64,000 nt of DNA from Bathynomus jamesi (taxonomy: Eukaryota; Arthropoda; Malacostraca; Isopoda; Cirolanidae). Shown piece after piece: positions 10,593-21,844 of this stretch. How positions within the stretch are numbered: the stretch's first letter is position 1; every line of letters begins with the position of its first letter. The stretch lies in contig JAJOZX010000874.1 of assembly GCA_023014485.1 (NCBI GenBank), positions 211,001 through 275,000 on the forward strand, in the 5' to 3' direction. The notes beneath the pieces are model-generated. The model was not told the origin of the DNA, searched no databases, and saw only the letters and a program-made list of their open reading frames with translations. The translations under genes and the position numbers were made by a program.

Positions 10593-10862
10593 GTAATTCA
10601 GTAACTATTTTGGTAATTGGAACACTCACTTAATATATAATAATAACAAGTAAGTTTCAGTTATTGTACTAATGCTGAATATAAGAAAATCATTATATTT
10701 CACTTTTTTCGACGGCTTTGTGGCACCTGAAGATATAATTTCGCAGGACTAATATTTATGCACAGTCATTATCTTTAGCACCCACATATTTTCCGCACTA
10801 GCCATATTTGAATTTCGAAAAAAGGTTTAAAAACCTCATTTTCGATCCGCCCTAATGGGCAT

Positions 10863-10945
10863 AGGCGTGTCATTCTGGTATTGTAGGAGAACAGATCCAA
10901 TACGGACATTAGAGGCGTCCGTTCGCACATAAAAGTCTATCTAAA
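10863..10945 (-). pseudogene. RNase H, N-terminal part (Gmr1-like element)
   Basis: Directly downstream of the RT region on the minus strand, this stretch encodes the first RNase H block with RTDASNVRIGSVLLQ, the usual (T)DAS..G.GAVL pattern carrying the first catalytic Asp. It is cut by the hAT-like insertion at 10855-10862 and continues at 7689. Confidence 0.8.
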
Positions 10946-11880
10946 TCAGGCAAAGAAAGGACAGGTGAAGAGGTTAGTCGTTTCTTTAAAGCTGTTAAGC
11001 TGTTGTTGATGCCAAACTAAAGGTTCCCTTACCTCCTTTTTGAGAAGATCTGATATTAGAACTGTGATTGAAGCGAAGTTTTCGATGAACTCCCTGTAGG
11101 AGGAGGTCGTGCCCATGAAAGATCGTAGTTGCTGATTTGTCTTTGGCACTTTCATATCTACGATGGCGGAGATTTTCTCACCTTTGGGTCGAATGGAGTC
11201 TCTTCTGAGAGTCAGTCCGAGGTACTTCAGAGTAGGGTAGCCTATGAAGCACTTTGACGAACCGATAGTTAGGTTGTGTTTACGTAACCTTTCTAGAACT
11301 GCCTGCAAGTATTGGAGATGTTCTGGCCATGTTTTTGAATAAACATACACATTATCAAAATAGCAAGACACGTTCCTTAAATCTTGCAATACGAGGCGCA
11401 TTAGACGGATATACGAAGCGCAAGCTGTCGAAAGGCCAAATGGCATTCTGGTAAATTCCATCAAACCCTTGTGTTGCGTTGCGAAGGCCGTGTATTTTTA
11501 TGATTCATGTTCGAGAGGAATCTGGAAATAAGATTTAAAAAGGTCAAGTTCCGTTATATATTTAGCTCCTGTAAATTTATGAAGATCTTCTTCGATTGTT
11601 GGCATTGGCTCTGCATCAAATTCTGTCACATCGTTCAGGCTTCGAAAATCTATGCAAATTCTCCAAGAGTTGTCTGGTTTCTTCACCACAACAGGCGAAA
11701 AGTACGGCCACTGGGATGGTTGGATTACACCTAAATTTAACATTCTGTCTACCTCGTCATTAAAGGCTTCTCTGAGATGCAATGGGATGGGATACATCTT
11801 TTTCCGAATAGGCTATGTACTATTTAAAATTATTTTATGGCTATAGGTTGGTGTACAGCCAGGAACGTTCGTAAGTACTT
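10946..11880 (-). pseudogene. reverse transcriptase of the Gmr1-like element
   Basis: Two ORFs (11498-11797 and 10946-11464) form the RT with a frameshift near 11480. Visible motifs: YPIPLHLREAF, ML.LGVIQPS, SPVVVKKPDNSWRICIDFR, the palm segment ITELDLFKSYFQIPL with the first Asp, MEFTRMPFGLSTA, CYFDNVYVYS at the YxDD position (FDN, so the second Asp of the pair is Asn), and a LGLTLRRDSIRPKGEKI thumb/connection region. Upstream, between 11889 and 11797, a VPGCTPTYSHKI segment typical of the RT N-terminus lies in a different frame, only about 90 bases after the integrase end. The FDN motif and frameshifts imply an inactive copy. Confidence 0.85.
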
Positions 11881-11888
11881 TTTTGAAG

Positions 11889-12660
11889 TTACTTAGTAAT
11901 CTTAGTAACCTTCGAAGAAAGATTTGCTATCTCATCTTTGTCTTCACCTAAACTAGGCAAGATGTTTGTGTCTTTGTTGTCGAAATCTTCTACCACGCAA
12001 GCCTGAACAATTCCCAAGACGTCTCCTCGTTCTGATAGATTGGTTGCGAGTTGGCTGCAGTTTTGAACTACGTGCTGGTCTTGTTTTCTGCGAACAAACT
12101 GTTTGAGCATATTAGCATGGAAGATTTTTGGCTTACCACCAATTTCTATGATGTTGTCAACTCCGTTTACGTTTTCTCGTACGACATAAGGGCCTCTCCA
12201 TGGCATTAGCAGTTTATTTACATCTGTTGGAAGCAGGACCAATACTTCATCGCCTAGTTTGAACTTTCGGGATTCCGCCTTTTTATCGAAGCAGCTTTTA
12301 TACTGAGCCATACTGACCTCAGCATTCTTGGCTGCAATTTCAGCAGTTTCTTCAAGTTTCTGTTGAAGCTCAAAGACGTATTGGTATGTATTCCTAGTGG
12401 GTGTGTCTCTATTTTCGTTAGCCCATAAATCACTTAAAATAATTAGAGGTCTTCGGATACGCCTACCGTACAGTAGTTCAGATGGTGAAAACTTTAATGT
12501 ATCATGCGGTATTTCTCTAACACCAAATAGGGTAGCCGGAATATACCACCTGTGCCATTCCCTTGGACAGTCTTGACATAATTTTCTTAATACTGCTTTA
12601 ATGACACCATTCAATCTTTCACAAATGCCATTAGCCTGAGGGTGATACGGTGTGGTAAAT
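11889..12660 (-). pseudogene. integrase C-terminal part (Gmr1-like element)
   Basis: The 241-residue ORF (11889-12614) has REWHRWYIPATLFGVREIPHD, SPSELLYGRRIRRPL, a QYVFELQQKLEETAEIA helix, ..KFKLGDEVLVLLPTDVNKLLMPWRGPY and an FHANMLKQFVRRK ending: the C-terminal half of a Ty3-type integrase with its GPY/F-type module. The catalytic Glu lies just upstream (ERLNG near 12620) in a shifted frame. RT follows after about 90 bases, which defines the integrase-before-RT order. The N-terminal half lies at 17380-17936 beyond a piggyBac insertion. Confidence 0.85.
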
Positions 12661-13191
12661 AATTATTCCTCTATGGGGCGCTGTATATTTAAACATACAT
12701 AAAATGTAATTATGTCTATAGCTCATGTAATATTGTTTTGGACTGCTTCGCTCATTGTATCATATATCTTAAAATAGAAAGAACTGTTTCCATTTTCACA
12801 CGCTAGAGGTCGCGTAAGATATATTTACTGTTTTCAAATAGCCATTTCAGTTTCACATGTAGATACGGCGTGGATGGCTGCACATGAGCAAAATTTAGTG
12901 GTGTGTTTTTCTGTGAAAATATTTACTTATAAGCGTATAAACTTTTTAAATACAATTTATAGTTTTTAATTTTTGGTAGAAACAGTTCACCAACAATATG
13001 AAGTCCTAAATTTAGAATATATAGTGGAATTGCCTTTTGTTTGTCTAAACATACAGTGTGCAGCTAAAGGAAAACGAATAAGGTGAGACTTTTTCATTTT
13101 TATTTTTGTCATATTGCTCTTAATTTATTTTTTTATGATATATTATGAAATATATATATTACTATTATTTCAAAATGTTATTATAGATTAT

Positions 13192-15597
13192 CACCGGTCT
13201 GCATGAAAATCGATTTCTTTATTTTGAGTTGTGATTCTGAAGCAGTTCGCTGTGCTGAATTCAAAAATGCTACCAGTTTTTTCCTATCACCCACAGTTTT
13301 AAAGTTATTAGCAAAACAATTTTGGGGCGTTTTGTAATTTTTTACGTTTTTTATCTTTAATTAATTTCGTTTTTTCATATTTTTCAGATAGATAATTCTA
13401 GCATTACGTCTTTAAAATTTTAATAATGGCTTCTAGAGGATGTACCCATAGTCCAGACATATTTTGTTATATTTGTGGTTGCTATGTTGTTGTAAAACAA
13501 AGGACAAATGTAACGACCTTCATTAAGAGAGCTTATCATGCTTATTTTGGAATTAAATTAGGAGATTAAGACAAAAGTTGGGCTCCACACAAGGTTTGTC
13601 TTACGTGTGTTGCGGCACTAAGGAATTGGAGCAAAGGTAAAAAGAAAAGTTTGCCATTTGGGATCCCTATGGTATGGCGCGAGCCTAGAAACCATACCGA
13701 CGACTGCTACTTCTGTTCTTGCACTGTTAAAGGTTGTAATGCAAAGAATAAAGAGAGCCTTCAATACCCAAGTCTTTCCATCTGCAATAAGGCCGGTACC
13801 CCATGGTCCAGAAGTTCCTATTCCCCGCCCACCCGAGAGTCTGGATCAATACAATTCAGATTCTGATTCAGCTCCAAATCCAGACAGTGATGATGTTTAT
13901 GAACAGCCAACAGCTGATCGAGATCCTCCTAAACCATTAACCCAAGCCGAACTAAATGACTTAGTCAGGGATTTGAATCTGCCTAAGAAATCTGCAGAAC
14001 TTTTGCGGTCTAGATTGTAGGAGAACAATTTATTGGCATCCGACACATACTTCGCTTGGTACAGAAATCGTGAGAAAGACTTCGTGCCTTTTTTCGAAGA
14101 AGATGGTCCCTTGGTATTTTGCAAGGACATCACAGGATTAGTGTGCAAGCTAGGCATCGAATACCAAACCAGTGACTGGAGGTTGTTTATAGATTCCTCT
14201 AAAACCAGTCTAAAAGGAGTGTTACTGCACAACGGTAACAAATATGCATCAATCCCAGTGGCCCATTCTACTCATTTAAAAGAGACCTATGATAACATGA
14301 AACTGCTTCTGGAAAAAATTCAGTATCAAAATCACAGATGGATATTGTGTGGGGATCTCAAAGTCCTTTGCATGTTACTTGGGCAGCAATCAGGATACAC
14401 TAAGGTGCCATGTTTCTTCTGCGAATGGGATAGTCGAGCACGTGACCAGCACTGGAAGAGGAAAACTTGGCCTCCTAGAGAGAATCTTACCCCAGGATCA
14501 AAGAACATTTTACATGAACATCTAGTTGAACCAAATAAAATCCTCCTACCACCCTTGCACATTAAGTTAGGCTTGATGAAGCAGTATGTCAAAGCATTGA
14601 ATAGAGAAGGTGTGTTTCAAGTACATTTGTTCAAAATATCCAAAGATTAGCTTCGAGAAAATAAAGGAAGGTGTTTTTATAGGTCCTCAGATTAGAAAGT
14701 TATTGACAGACGATCATTTCCTGAACACAATGACCAATAAAGAAAAAGAAGCATGGCTTGGTTTCAAAGATGTTGTTGAAAACTTCTTGGGAAACTACAA
14801 AAGCCAAAATTATGAAAGACTGGTGGAAAATATGCTTAAAAAGTTTTGCGCCATAGGCTGCAACATGAGCCTGAAAGTTCACTTCTTATTTTCGCATCTT
14901 GACTGTTTTCCCGAAAATCTCGGAGATGTCAGTGAGGAGCAAGGGGAACGATTTCACCAGGACATCAAAACCATGGAAAGAAGATATCAAGGAAGATAGC
15001 ATACAAATATGATGGCGGATTACTGCTGGTGTCTGCAACGAGATCAGCCTAAGCACAGCATAAGAAAACATCAAAGAAGCACCGGTTTAGTCGTCATTAG
15101 TCAGATCTACCTTCGTAGTCTTTCAGTTATTTTTTTATTCTTTCATAAACAAGCAATATGCTTGTCCAAGAGCTATGAGCTATTTAATTCTGCTTTAATT
15201 AGGTTTTACTCTATCACCTAAAGATTTCGTGCTACAAGGGGTGTTCTAATACCTCATCTGTCCCCAAATGTTAACCACCCATTGATGGGAGGGGAGACAA
15301 TATTTTGCTGGGAACGGGACTGGTTGTTATATATATTTACCCTACATTATTATGTAAGCGTTACTGTAGTCTATAACAACAAAATTTATGGTTTAGCATG
15401 TGCAATCCAATATCGGTCTCGATAAGATAGTTCACATTTGGGGATAAATGGGGGATTTATGACACACCCTGTAGTAAGAAAACCATACGTGATAGGGAAA
15501 AACTAACTATATTTTTGAGATCAGCGCACTCAAATTATATAGAATCACCAACTAGTTTGTAAAAATCGATCGGCAAGTTTTGAAATGTGTACTGGTG
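13192..15597 (+). mobile_element. Z-family DNA element, copy Z1
   Basis: A 2406-bp element starting CACCGGT and ending ACTGGTG, flanked by TTAT on both sides (13188-13191 and 15598-15601). Its 5' 150 bases resemble those of Z2, including a GCTGAATTCAAAAATGC / GCTGATTCCAAAACTGC block. It encodes the same protein family. It sits inside the piggyBac element, so it is younger than that insertion. Confidence 0.75.
13426..15075 (+). pseudogene. Z-family protein (putative transposase), copy Z1
   Basis: Starts MASRGCTHSPDIFCYICG at 13426 and parallels Z2. N-terminal Cys pairs (CYICG, CLTC, CYFC) suggest zinc binding. The core ORF from about 14033 has EDGPLVFCKDI, LFIDSSKTSLKGVLLHNGN, CGDLKVLCMLLGQQSGYTK, CFFCEWDSR, LPPLHIKLGLMK and the GPQIRKLL and HLDCFPENLG blocks. 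Damage: TAA at 13567-13569, TAG at about 14018, a frameshift near 14620 and a stop near 14998. The Asp residues in IDSS and GDLK, the following C-x2-C and a late HxxxD/E block look like an RNase H-fold transposase with a zinc-binding insert, but catalytic roles are inferred. Confidence 0.65.
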
Positions 15598-15778
15598 TTA
15601 TTCAAACAATTTTATATACAAGATTGTACTAGTATTTTGGTAATTTTTATAGAAGATAATAAAAAATATGCAAAAGTTAGGCTTGTTTGGCCCAAATGAA
15701 GGGATGTTTACTACATTATGTTTACAATTTTTAGTCATTAGCAATGAGCTTTTATTAGAAAATTTCTTATTTTTCAGA

Positions 15779-15917
15779 AATGGACCCATCTTTTACCAAA
15801 GAAAGCGTCCCAAAACTTCAGTACCTCTCCCTCCAGAAGGCAGTGATGAAGATTTTGGTCTATTATCCGATGACAGCGTTCAGAATGAAACTTACCAGCC
15901 AAGTGATGTGGCATCAG
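15779..15917 (+). pseudogene. piggyBac transposase, first recognised exon
   Basis: After a pyrimidine-rich TTATTTTTCAG acceptor-like site, this stretch encodes RKRPKTSVPLPP followed by the acidic GSDEDFGLLSDDS, the usual piggyBac N-terminal style. It ends at GCATCAG/GTATGA, a good donor site. The next exon starts at about 16385, so a 470-base intron holding a microsatellite and a promoter-like insert is inferred. Confidence 0.6.
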
Positions 15918-15944
15918 GTATGAACAAGCTCCTCATATATACTG

Positions 15945-15981
<37 letters not shown>

Positions 15982-16034
15982 AGGTTTACCCCTGTAATGG
16001 GACGTAGAATTTTTTCTATGGTTACCCCTTTTTC

Positions 16035-16290
16035 ATGGTGAAGAACAGGGCGCGCTTCGATTGGCTCCGCCTAGATGGCGCCTTCGCTGTTGCCAGGCAA
16101 CGAGAGACGCCAGACTGGCTTAGACGCCGGCGAGCGGCCGGGGCAACCATTCCGTATTGTCCCGGGAAATTTAATTTTTTACATCACACCCAGTTCGATT
16201 GGTGAACCGATATATAAGCATTTTTTGAATTTTCTTGGAATCTTCATTCATTCCATTCAAGTTGAGCATTGGGCAAGCACACCCTCTCTC
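16035..16290 (+). promoter_or_regulatory. orphan RNA polymerase II promoter-like block
   Basis: A GC-rich island in the piggyBac intron with two ATTGG (CCAAT-box) motifs at about 16059 and 16198, an AGATGGCGCC motif, a GTTGCCAGGCAAC palindrome near 16088, and TATATAAG at 16211-16218 followed about 30 bases later by a CA-rich start-like region. Spacing resembles arthropod replication-dependent histone promoters. No histone ORF follows; only a (TA)n tract. Confidence 0.4.
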
Positions 16291-16311
16291 ATTATATATA
16301 TATATATATAC

Positions 16312-16355
<44 letters not shown>

Positions 16356-16384
16356 CTATATAACTTCATATAACTTTTTTTAGA

Positions 16385-16790
16385 TTCATCCAATTCAGAG
16401 GAAGATGAAAGCAATTTAGATAATACAGATGATGATCACTTAGTGTCTGCATGCAAAGTCAACATCATTGAAACCAAGAAGAATAGGTCTAAAGTCAAGT
16501 CCACAAAACGAGAAATGATTTGGAAGTCAAATTTATTAAATAAAATTCATGAGACACCTCAACGGAAGGATACTCTCCCACTTGCTACATCTGTACAAAC
16601 TCCTTTAGAGTATTTCAGAAGGTTAGTCGATGATGATTTGTTGGAATACATATGTTCTCAAACAAATTTATATGCAACACAAACAAATGTTGCTTCGAAT
16701 TTTAGTATCCACAAAAAAGAGCCTGAACAATTTATAGGCATTTGCTTTTATATGGCAGTCATCGCTATACCTGGGACAAGAAGATACTAG
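16385..16790 (+). pseudogene. piggyBac transposase, N-terminal domain
   Basis: Begins after a TTTTTTTAG acceptor with an acidic serine-rich stretch (SSNSEEDES), then a basic linker and TPLEYFRRLVDDDLLEYICSQTN, the conserved entry of the DDE_Tnp_1_7 domain, and QFIGICFYMAV. It stops at 16790, before any catalytic Asp. Everything between this helix region and the C-terminal domain at 16853 is deleted, so the gene lacks its whole catalytic core. Confidence 0.8.
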
Positions 16791-16852
16791 AGTATCAGGA
16801 GTGGAATATCACAGGTTTATGAGGTAATGACAGCAAAAAGGATGTCCTTAGT

Positions 16853-17164
16853 TTGTATGATTTCAAAGCAGATTTAGCACAGTCCTTGTGTTGGGCAAAC
16901 AAACCTCGGAAGAAAAGAGTTAGTAATGAGAATTCACCTCAAGCTCGTAAGGTCTTAAGACCTTGCAATCAGCTTAATGCAATGGTTCAGTTAGACAAGT
17001 TCGATCACTGGCCAGAATATGTGTCAAATGCAAATAGATGCAAAATGTCATATGGTGATAAAAAATGCCAAATTATAACAAAGGTAAAATGTACTAAATG
17101 TAATGTAAACCTGTGCTTTGTATCCAATAGAAACTGTTTTTTGGAATACCATAACAAAAAATAA
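16853..17164 (+). pseudogene. piggyBac transposase, C-terminal Cys-rich domain
   Basis: A 103-residue ORF: a basic segment, then HWPEYVSNANRCKMSYGDKK, and a Cys-rich domain with C-x(n)-C, KCTKCNVNLCF and a final C...YH, the cross-brace zinc-binding end of piggyBac transposases that recognises the termini. It follows the N-terminal piece by only 60 bases, showing an internal deletion of roughly the size of the catalytic domain. Confidence 0.8.
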
Positions 17165-17379
17165 AATGTAATTGTATGGTATACAAAATACAAGAATGTA
17201 TGTTTAAACATACACTGCCCACCTTGCAATGCTTTTTGTCACTTCTGTACAATGTATGTCTGAAAATACATGCTAATAAAATTTTTACTAAATATTTTAT
17301 TCTTTAATAAACATGGAAATCCAAAATTGTTATTATTTTAACCCACATAGCACATAAAAAATTAAAATTTTTAACTTTA

Positions 17380-17936
17380 TTAGTTCTTGCCCCAGAAAGG
17401 GATAAAGGTTGTATGGTTAAAAGTCTATGGATTTCTCCCATCAGTTCTGAAATGAATTGGCTACCTCTATCGCTCAAAATTTCGCAGGGTATACCAAAGT
17501 GCGAGAACACTGTAATTAGGGCTTCAGTAACAGAGATCGAATCTATATTCTTAAGTGGTACTGCTTCTCGGAATCTAGTTGCAAAACCCACGATGGTGAG
17601 GATGTACCTATGACCTTCTGAAGATGGTGGGAAAATAGGGCCTACTATATCTACTGCGACCTTGGAGAATGGGATCGTGCAAATCTTGGGTTGCTGCAGG
17701 GGTAATGGTCTAACTCTACCTTTATGGGAAAACTTTTTACATACTTCACAAGATTTACAGTATCTATAAATATCTGCATTAGCGCCAGGCCAATAGAAGC
17801 TTTCAAATACTTTAACGGTAGTTTTCCGATTGGAAAAATGGCCGGCTAATAGAGACTCATGAGCTAAGTACAGGACAAGTTGTCTACATTTCTGGGGAAC
17901 AACCAAAGTTTTATGACCCACCTCATGTTGCTTCAT
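17380..17936 (-). pseudogene. integrase N-terminal part (Gmr1-like element)
   Basis: The ORF (17304-17936) has an H-H-C-C zinc-binding domain (HESLLAGHFSNRKT then YCKSCEVC), the first catalytic Asp in VAVDIVGP, an ILTIVGFATRF strand, and the second Asp in ILSDRGSQF. True integrase ends at about HRLLTIQ near 17400; the rest is foreign. The catalytic Glu lies across the piggyBac insertion near 12620. Confidence 0.85.
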
Positions 17937-18239
17937 ACCGAAACCGAACTCCGTTTCTAGTATAATCTAAGGTTTGACTCACTACCTTTTTTTTTAGGTT
18001 CTACAACGTAGAAGACAATCTCTGAAGTTTTTTGAATTCGTCGGGAGAGATTGTCAGCTGTTCTAATCTGTCTTTGGATAAGAAAGTTAGCGTTTTTTTT
18101 CTGAAGAGCGAGTCTTAACTATACGTACTACCTTAGGGTTTAATTTAATCTCTGATTCGGCTGTAGGACCTATATAAATTTCAGAGTTTTTCATTTCCGA
18201 ATAGTTTAAAATTTAAAAGTAATACTATTTCCTATTAAG

Positions 18240-18595
18240 ACTTCACTACATGTAAGGAGTACCCTTACTGCGTCAATCCAGCCAGTGAAATAGGGGCAGT
18301 CTATGTAGCACCTAGCTACATGGAATTCATCTTTACGTCCTAGCTAGTCTATAACTATACATTTTTTGGCTGTAGAAACGTCTACGTCCGGCAACAGATG
18401 CTCTGCGACCACTACACATGAACAACCTGTGTCTCTAAGAATTGTGTTTACTTTCGTACCATTTACAGTTCTACAGAAGCTAAGGCTAACAAAGACCCTA
18501 AGATCCACTCTAAGGTTAGCCCGAAAGAAAGGAAAGAGTAGGGGGTTAAGAGAAGAAAATAAGGGGTTTAATAAGTAGCAACACCTATCACTCAT
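18240..18595 (-). pseudogene. retroviral-type aspartic protease (Gmr1-like element)
   Basis: The minus strand encodes VNGTKVNTILRDTGCSCVVV, with the catalytic DTG at LRDTGCS, followed by LLPDVDVSTAKKC and, in a nearby frame, a DCPYFTGWIDA block. LRDTGC with the later PYFTG is the protease style of the Gmr1-like group. The ORF is interrupted near 18344. It lies between gag (beyond the CR1 insertion) and integrase. Confidence 0.7.
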
Positions 18596-19029
18596 GGGTT
18601 AACATTCATTCAGAAAAAGAGAAAAAAAAAGACTCACCATCATCATCCGCCGGCCACTGCCGACAAGTCAGAAAAATAGTCGGAGAGAATAGAAAAGGGG
18701 TGAAAGATGAAAAGAAGTAAAATAAGAACGCTTACAAACCATGCAAACACAGTCTTAATTCACAGTCATACCATGCAAACTACAAACATGCAAGTAAAGA
18801 GAGTTACAAACATGCAAGTAAGGAGAGGATAAAAAAAAATACGTAAAGTTAAACAAAAAGTGGGTTAGTTTCTCTACGAGCTACATCTACGTTCATGTTA
18901 GTCTAATTTTTTTTTTTTAATTTTATTGCTGGAATCACACGCTGGCATGTCACAAGCTGGCATTAATCGTCAACAGACTCATCCTCGACCACCACCCTCA
19001 GAGCTCCTATTACTAATTCGTTTTTTATT

Positions 19030-20700
19030 TTAAACAACGTTAATATGTTTAAAATGCCTATCTAAACGGTTCTTAAACATATTAACGCTGGGAGAGTGAA
19101 CGACTGACACGAGAAGATTATTCCATTTATCAATTACTTTAAACGTAAAGAAGTTTTTAGCGATATTAGTAATGAAACGTCTGCCACGCAACTTAAATCC
19201 GTTATTACGAGTATTGCTATTATCGAACGAGAACAGTTTGTCAAAATTTACTTTATCGATGTTATTCACGATTTTGAAAACTTCAATAAGCTCCCCCCTT
19301 AATCTCATAAGGCTTGTTTCGCAATGACGGAATTAGTTTCGTGGCTCGACGCTGAACCCTTTCTAACTTATCAATATCCTTGCGCAAATACGGGCACCAG
19401 AACTGAACGGCATATTCTAAATGAGGCCTGACTAGTGACTTGTAAAGGGGCAATATAATATCCTTCGATTTAAATTCGAAATTACGCGCTATGAAGCCTA
19501 ACATCCTATTAGCTTTTGCGCAAGACTCCAGGCACTGGTTCCTAACCTTTAAATCTTTAGATACGCGTTCGCCTAAATCTACTTCCTTGTCAACGCTCGC
19601 TAACTCTCTAACATCCATCGTGTACGTGTAATTATTGTTACGAGAACCTATATGCAAAACTTTACATTTGTCTACGTTAAATTGCATCTGCCACTGAACC
19701 GTCCACTCCATAATCCTATTTACATCGTCTTGGAGCCTATTTCTATCGTCCTGATTAACAACCCTTCCGCCTATTCTAGTATCGTCCGCGAATTTTGACA
19801 CGTTACTAGTCAATCCTACATCTATGTCGTTAATGTAGATTACGAATAGCAATGGGCCTAACACTGAACCCTGTGGGACACCGCTACCTACATCAAACCA
19901 CCCCGATTCACTACCATTAACAACGACCCTCTGTCTCCTAGCACGAAGCCATTCCTCTAACCAGTTAGCTACCTGACCGCGTATACCGTGCGCTTTAACC
20001 TTCGCAATTAATATTCTATGCGGAATTGTATCGAACGCCTTTTTAAAATCTAAATAAATAACGTCAGCCGCTCTATGCCTATCGTATTCGCGCACAATTT
20101 CGTTATAAAATTCTAACAAATTAGTTAAACAAGATCTATGGCGTCGAAACCCATGCTGACTACTATTAATCAAATCTCTCCTTTGTAAGTGATCGATGAT
20201 ACGATCCCTAACTACGGATTCGAAATGTTTACCGACAATTGACGTTAAGCTAATGGGCGTATAATTGCTAGCTACTTTGCAGTCGCCTTTTTTAAAAATA
20301 GGCGTAACGTTAGCTAATTTGAAGTCTTCAGGAATAATCACCGTTTCGAGTGACTGATTAAAAATCTTCGTTAAGGGGCCTACAATTACATCTTTCAAAT
20401 CTTTCAAATGTCTGGGATAAAAAGCGTCAGTGCCTGGAGCCTTGCTAACTTTTAGCCTATTGATATAATGCGCAATCTCACCCTCGTAAACAGTTATTTC
20501 ATCCAAAACAGTCTCGCTACTGAATGGAACGATATCGTCCACGTCGGGGACATTATTTACGTCTTCTACGGTAAAAACTGTAGCAAAAACGTTATTGAAA
20601 ATACCCGCTATCGCCTGAGCGTCAGAAGCCAAAGCGCCGTTAACATCCACTAGAGGGCCTATGTTATTTTTTATCGGCTTACGATTATTGACCTATTCAA
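19030..20700 (-). pseudogene. CR1-type reverse transcriptase
   Basis: The ORF 19283-20650 has 455 residues with all LINE RT landmarks: KAPGTDAFYPRHLK, ANVTPIFKKGD, SQHGFRRHRSC, VIYLDFKKAFDTIPH, GVPQGSVLGPLLF, the KFADDT catalytic box, and a C-terminal LGFIARNF..Y..LVRPHLEYAVQFW..R..DKLERVQRRATK block. The end continues in another frame at 19030-19308 (RLRGELIEVFKI...FF..RVIDKWNNL-type ending), so a small deletion lies near 19300. An upstream linker connects to the endonuclease around 20700-20800 with a frameshift. Confidence 0.92.
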
Positions 20701-20801
20701 AAAAAAATTTTTGGATTATGTTTACTATCTGCAGCTATAAGCATCTCTAAATGATGCTTAGCATTCCTAACTGATCTTTTAACCTGACGTCTAAGCTCGA
20801 T

Positions 20802-21805
20802 TTATCTATTAAAGTTAGCTGCCGTGCCATTGCGTTTATTAAGTCTATACGCTCTGTTACGCTCGTTCATGAACTCGCCTATTTCCCTAGTCCACCATTT
20901 GGGCCTTCCATGATTTCTACCGCGCTTGGGCCTACGAGGAATAAACCCCCTTTCAATATTCATAAAACTTTCTTTAAACGCCTCCCAATGCAAATTTGTG
21001 TCATTACACATAAATAAGTTATCCCAGTCCACTACTCTCATCCTATCCGCAAAACTATCAAAATTAGCCCTACGAAAATCAGGGACTTCTATTACGTTAC
21101 TATCCTTAGTGTTTTCTATCAATAACTTAAACCTAAGAATTTGATGATCACTACATCCTAAACTCTCGCCTACTTCTAAACCTTCGACTATATTTTCGCC
21201 GTTCGTCATCACCAAATGTAAAATATTGTCACCGCGCGTTGGTTCGGTAACCATCTGTCGTAAAAAATTATCCTCCATGAACTCAATCTCAAACCCTCCT
21301 CATTACTAGTAAAAGTCTCGTAATTAACATTAGGGCAGTTTAAGTCTCCGACAATTATACTATTCCGATTGTGAATAAAGTTATCAAGAAGTGCGTAAAA
21401 TCTAGTGTCGGTATCGAGGGGTTGAACGGGAGGTCTATAAACAACAACAAAATTAAAAATAATACTATGCGCCCTAACTTCAACGCATATCGCATTAACT
21501 GCTGCCGGAAAATCTATCTTAACCTCGATAGTCCTAAGGGAATTACGAATGTACAGCAAAACGCCGCCACCAAACCTATGTAACCTATCATTAGTAAAGA
21601 GTTTAAAACCCGGTATATCAAGTTCCCCCATCAAGTCCCGAGTCATGGTATTTAACCACGTTTCAGTAATAGCAACTATATCGTAGTTGCCGGAATAAAT
21701 TATCGCCTTAAATTCGTTTAATTTATTTCTAATACTACGCGCGTTACAATAAACGACGTTTAAGTTATTTTTTACCACGGGCCGGCGTTTTAAACTATTT
21801 TTCAC
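20802..21805 (-). pseudogene. CR1-type apurinic endonuclease domain
   Basis: Two overlapping ORFs (21209-21805 and 20802-21278), joined by a frameshift near 21270. Motifs: VYCNARSIRNKLNEF, AITETWLN, FGGGVLLYIRNSL, VVYRPP, IVGDLNCPNVNY (catalytic D and N), then LHLVMTNGE and GCSDHQILRF with the catalytic SDH. This is the exonuclease/endonuclease/phosphatase fold used by LINEs to nick target DNA. It leads into the RT after about 150 bases. Confidence 0.88.
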
Positions 21806-21844
21806 GTCGGGCCCGCGTTCCCCGGACCCACAACGTTTAAAGAA

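Larger units (their letters stand above)
7690..10854 (+). mobile_element. hAT-like DNA transposon, copy B (complete)
   Basis: A 3165-bp element bounded by imperfect inverted termini TAGGGCGG...CCGCCCTA. Similarity continues inward for about 60 bases, including GGCTAGTG(T/C)GGAAAAT near each end. It is flanked by a perfect 8-bp target duplication ATGGGCAT (7682-7689 and 10855-10862). Terminal TAGGG, 8-bp duplication and a D...CxLH protein fit the hAT superfamily. Insertion into RNase H of a retrotransposon gives an unambiguous empty-site prediction. It carries one near-intact transposase gene and a 3' stem-loop. Confidence 0.9.
12676..17330 (+). mobile_element. piggyBac-like element, inserted in integrase gene
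   Basis: Between the two integrase pieces lies a piggyBac transposase gene (15779-17164). The ends share GGGGCGCTGTAT...TTTAAACATACAT near 12678-12704 and its inverse GTATGTTTAAACATACACTGCCC-type sequence near 17197-17220. A clean TTAA duplication was not found, so exact ends are uncertain. It carries element Z1 (13192-15597) upstream of its first recognised exon, and a promoter-like GC-rich block in its intron. Confidence 0.7.
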
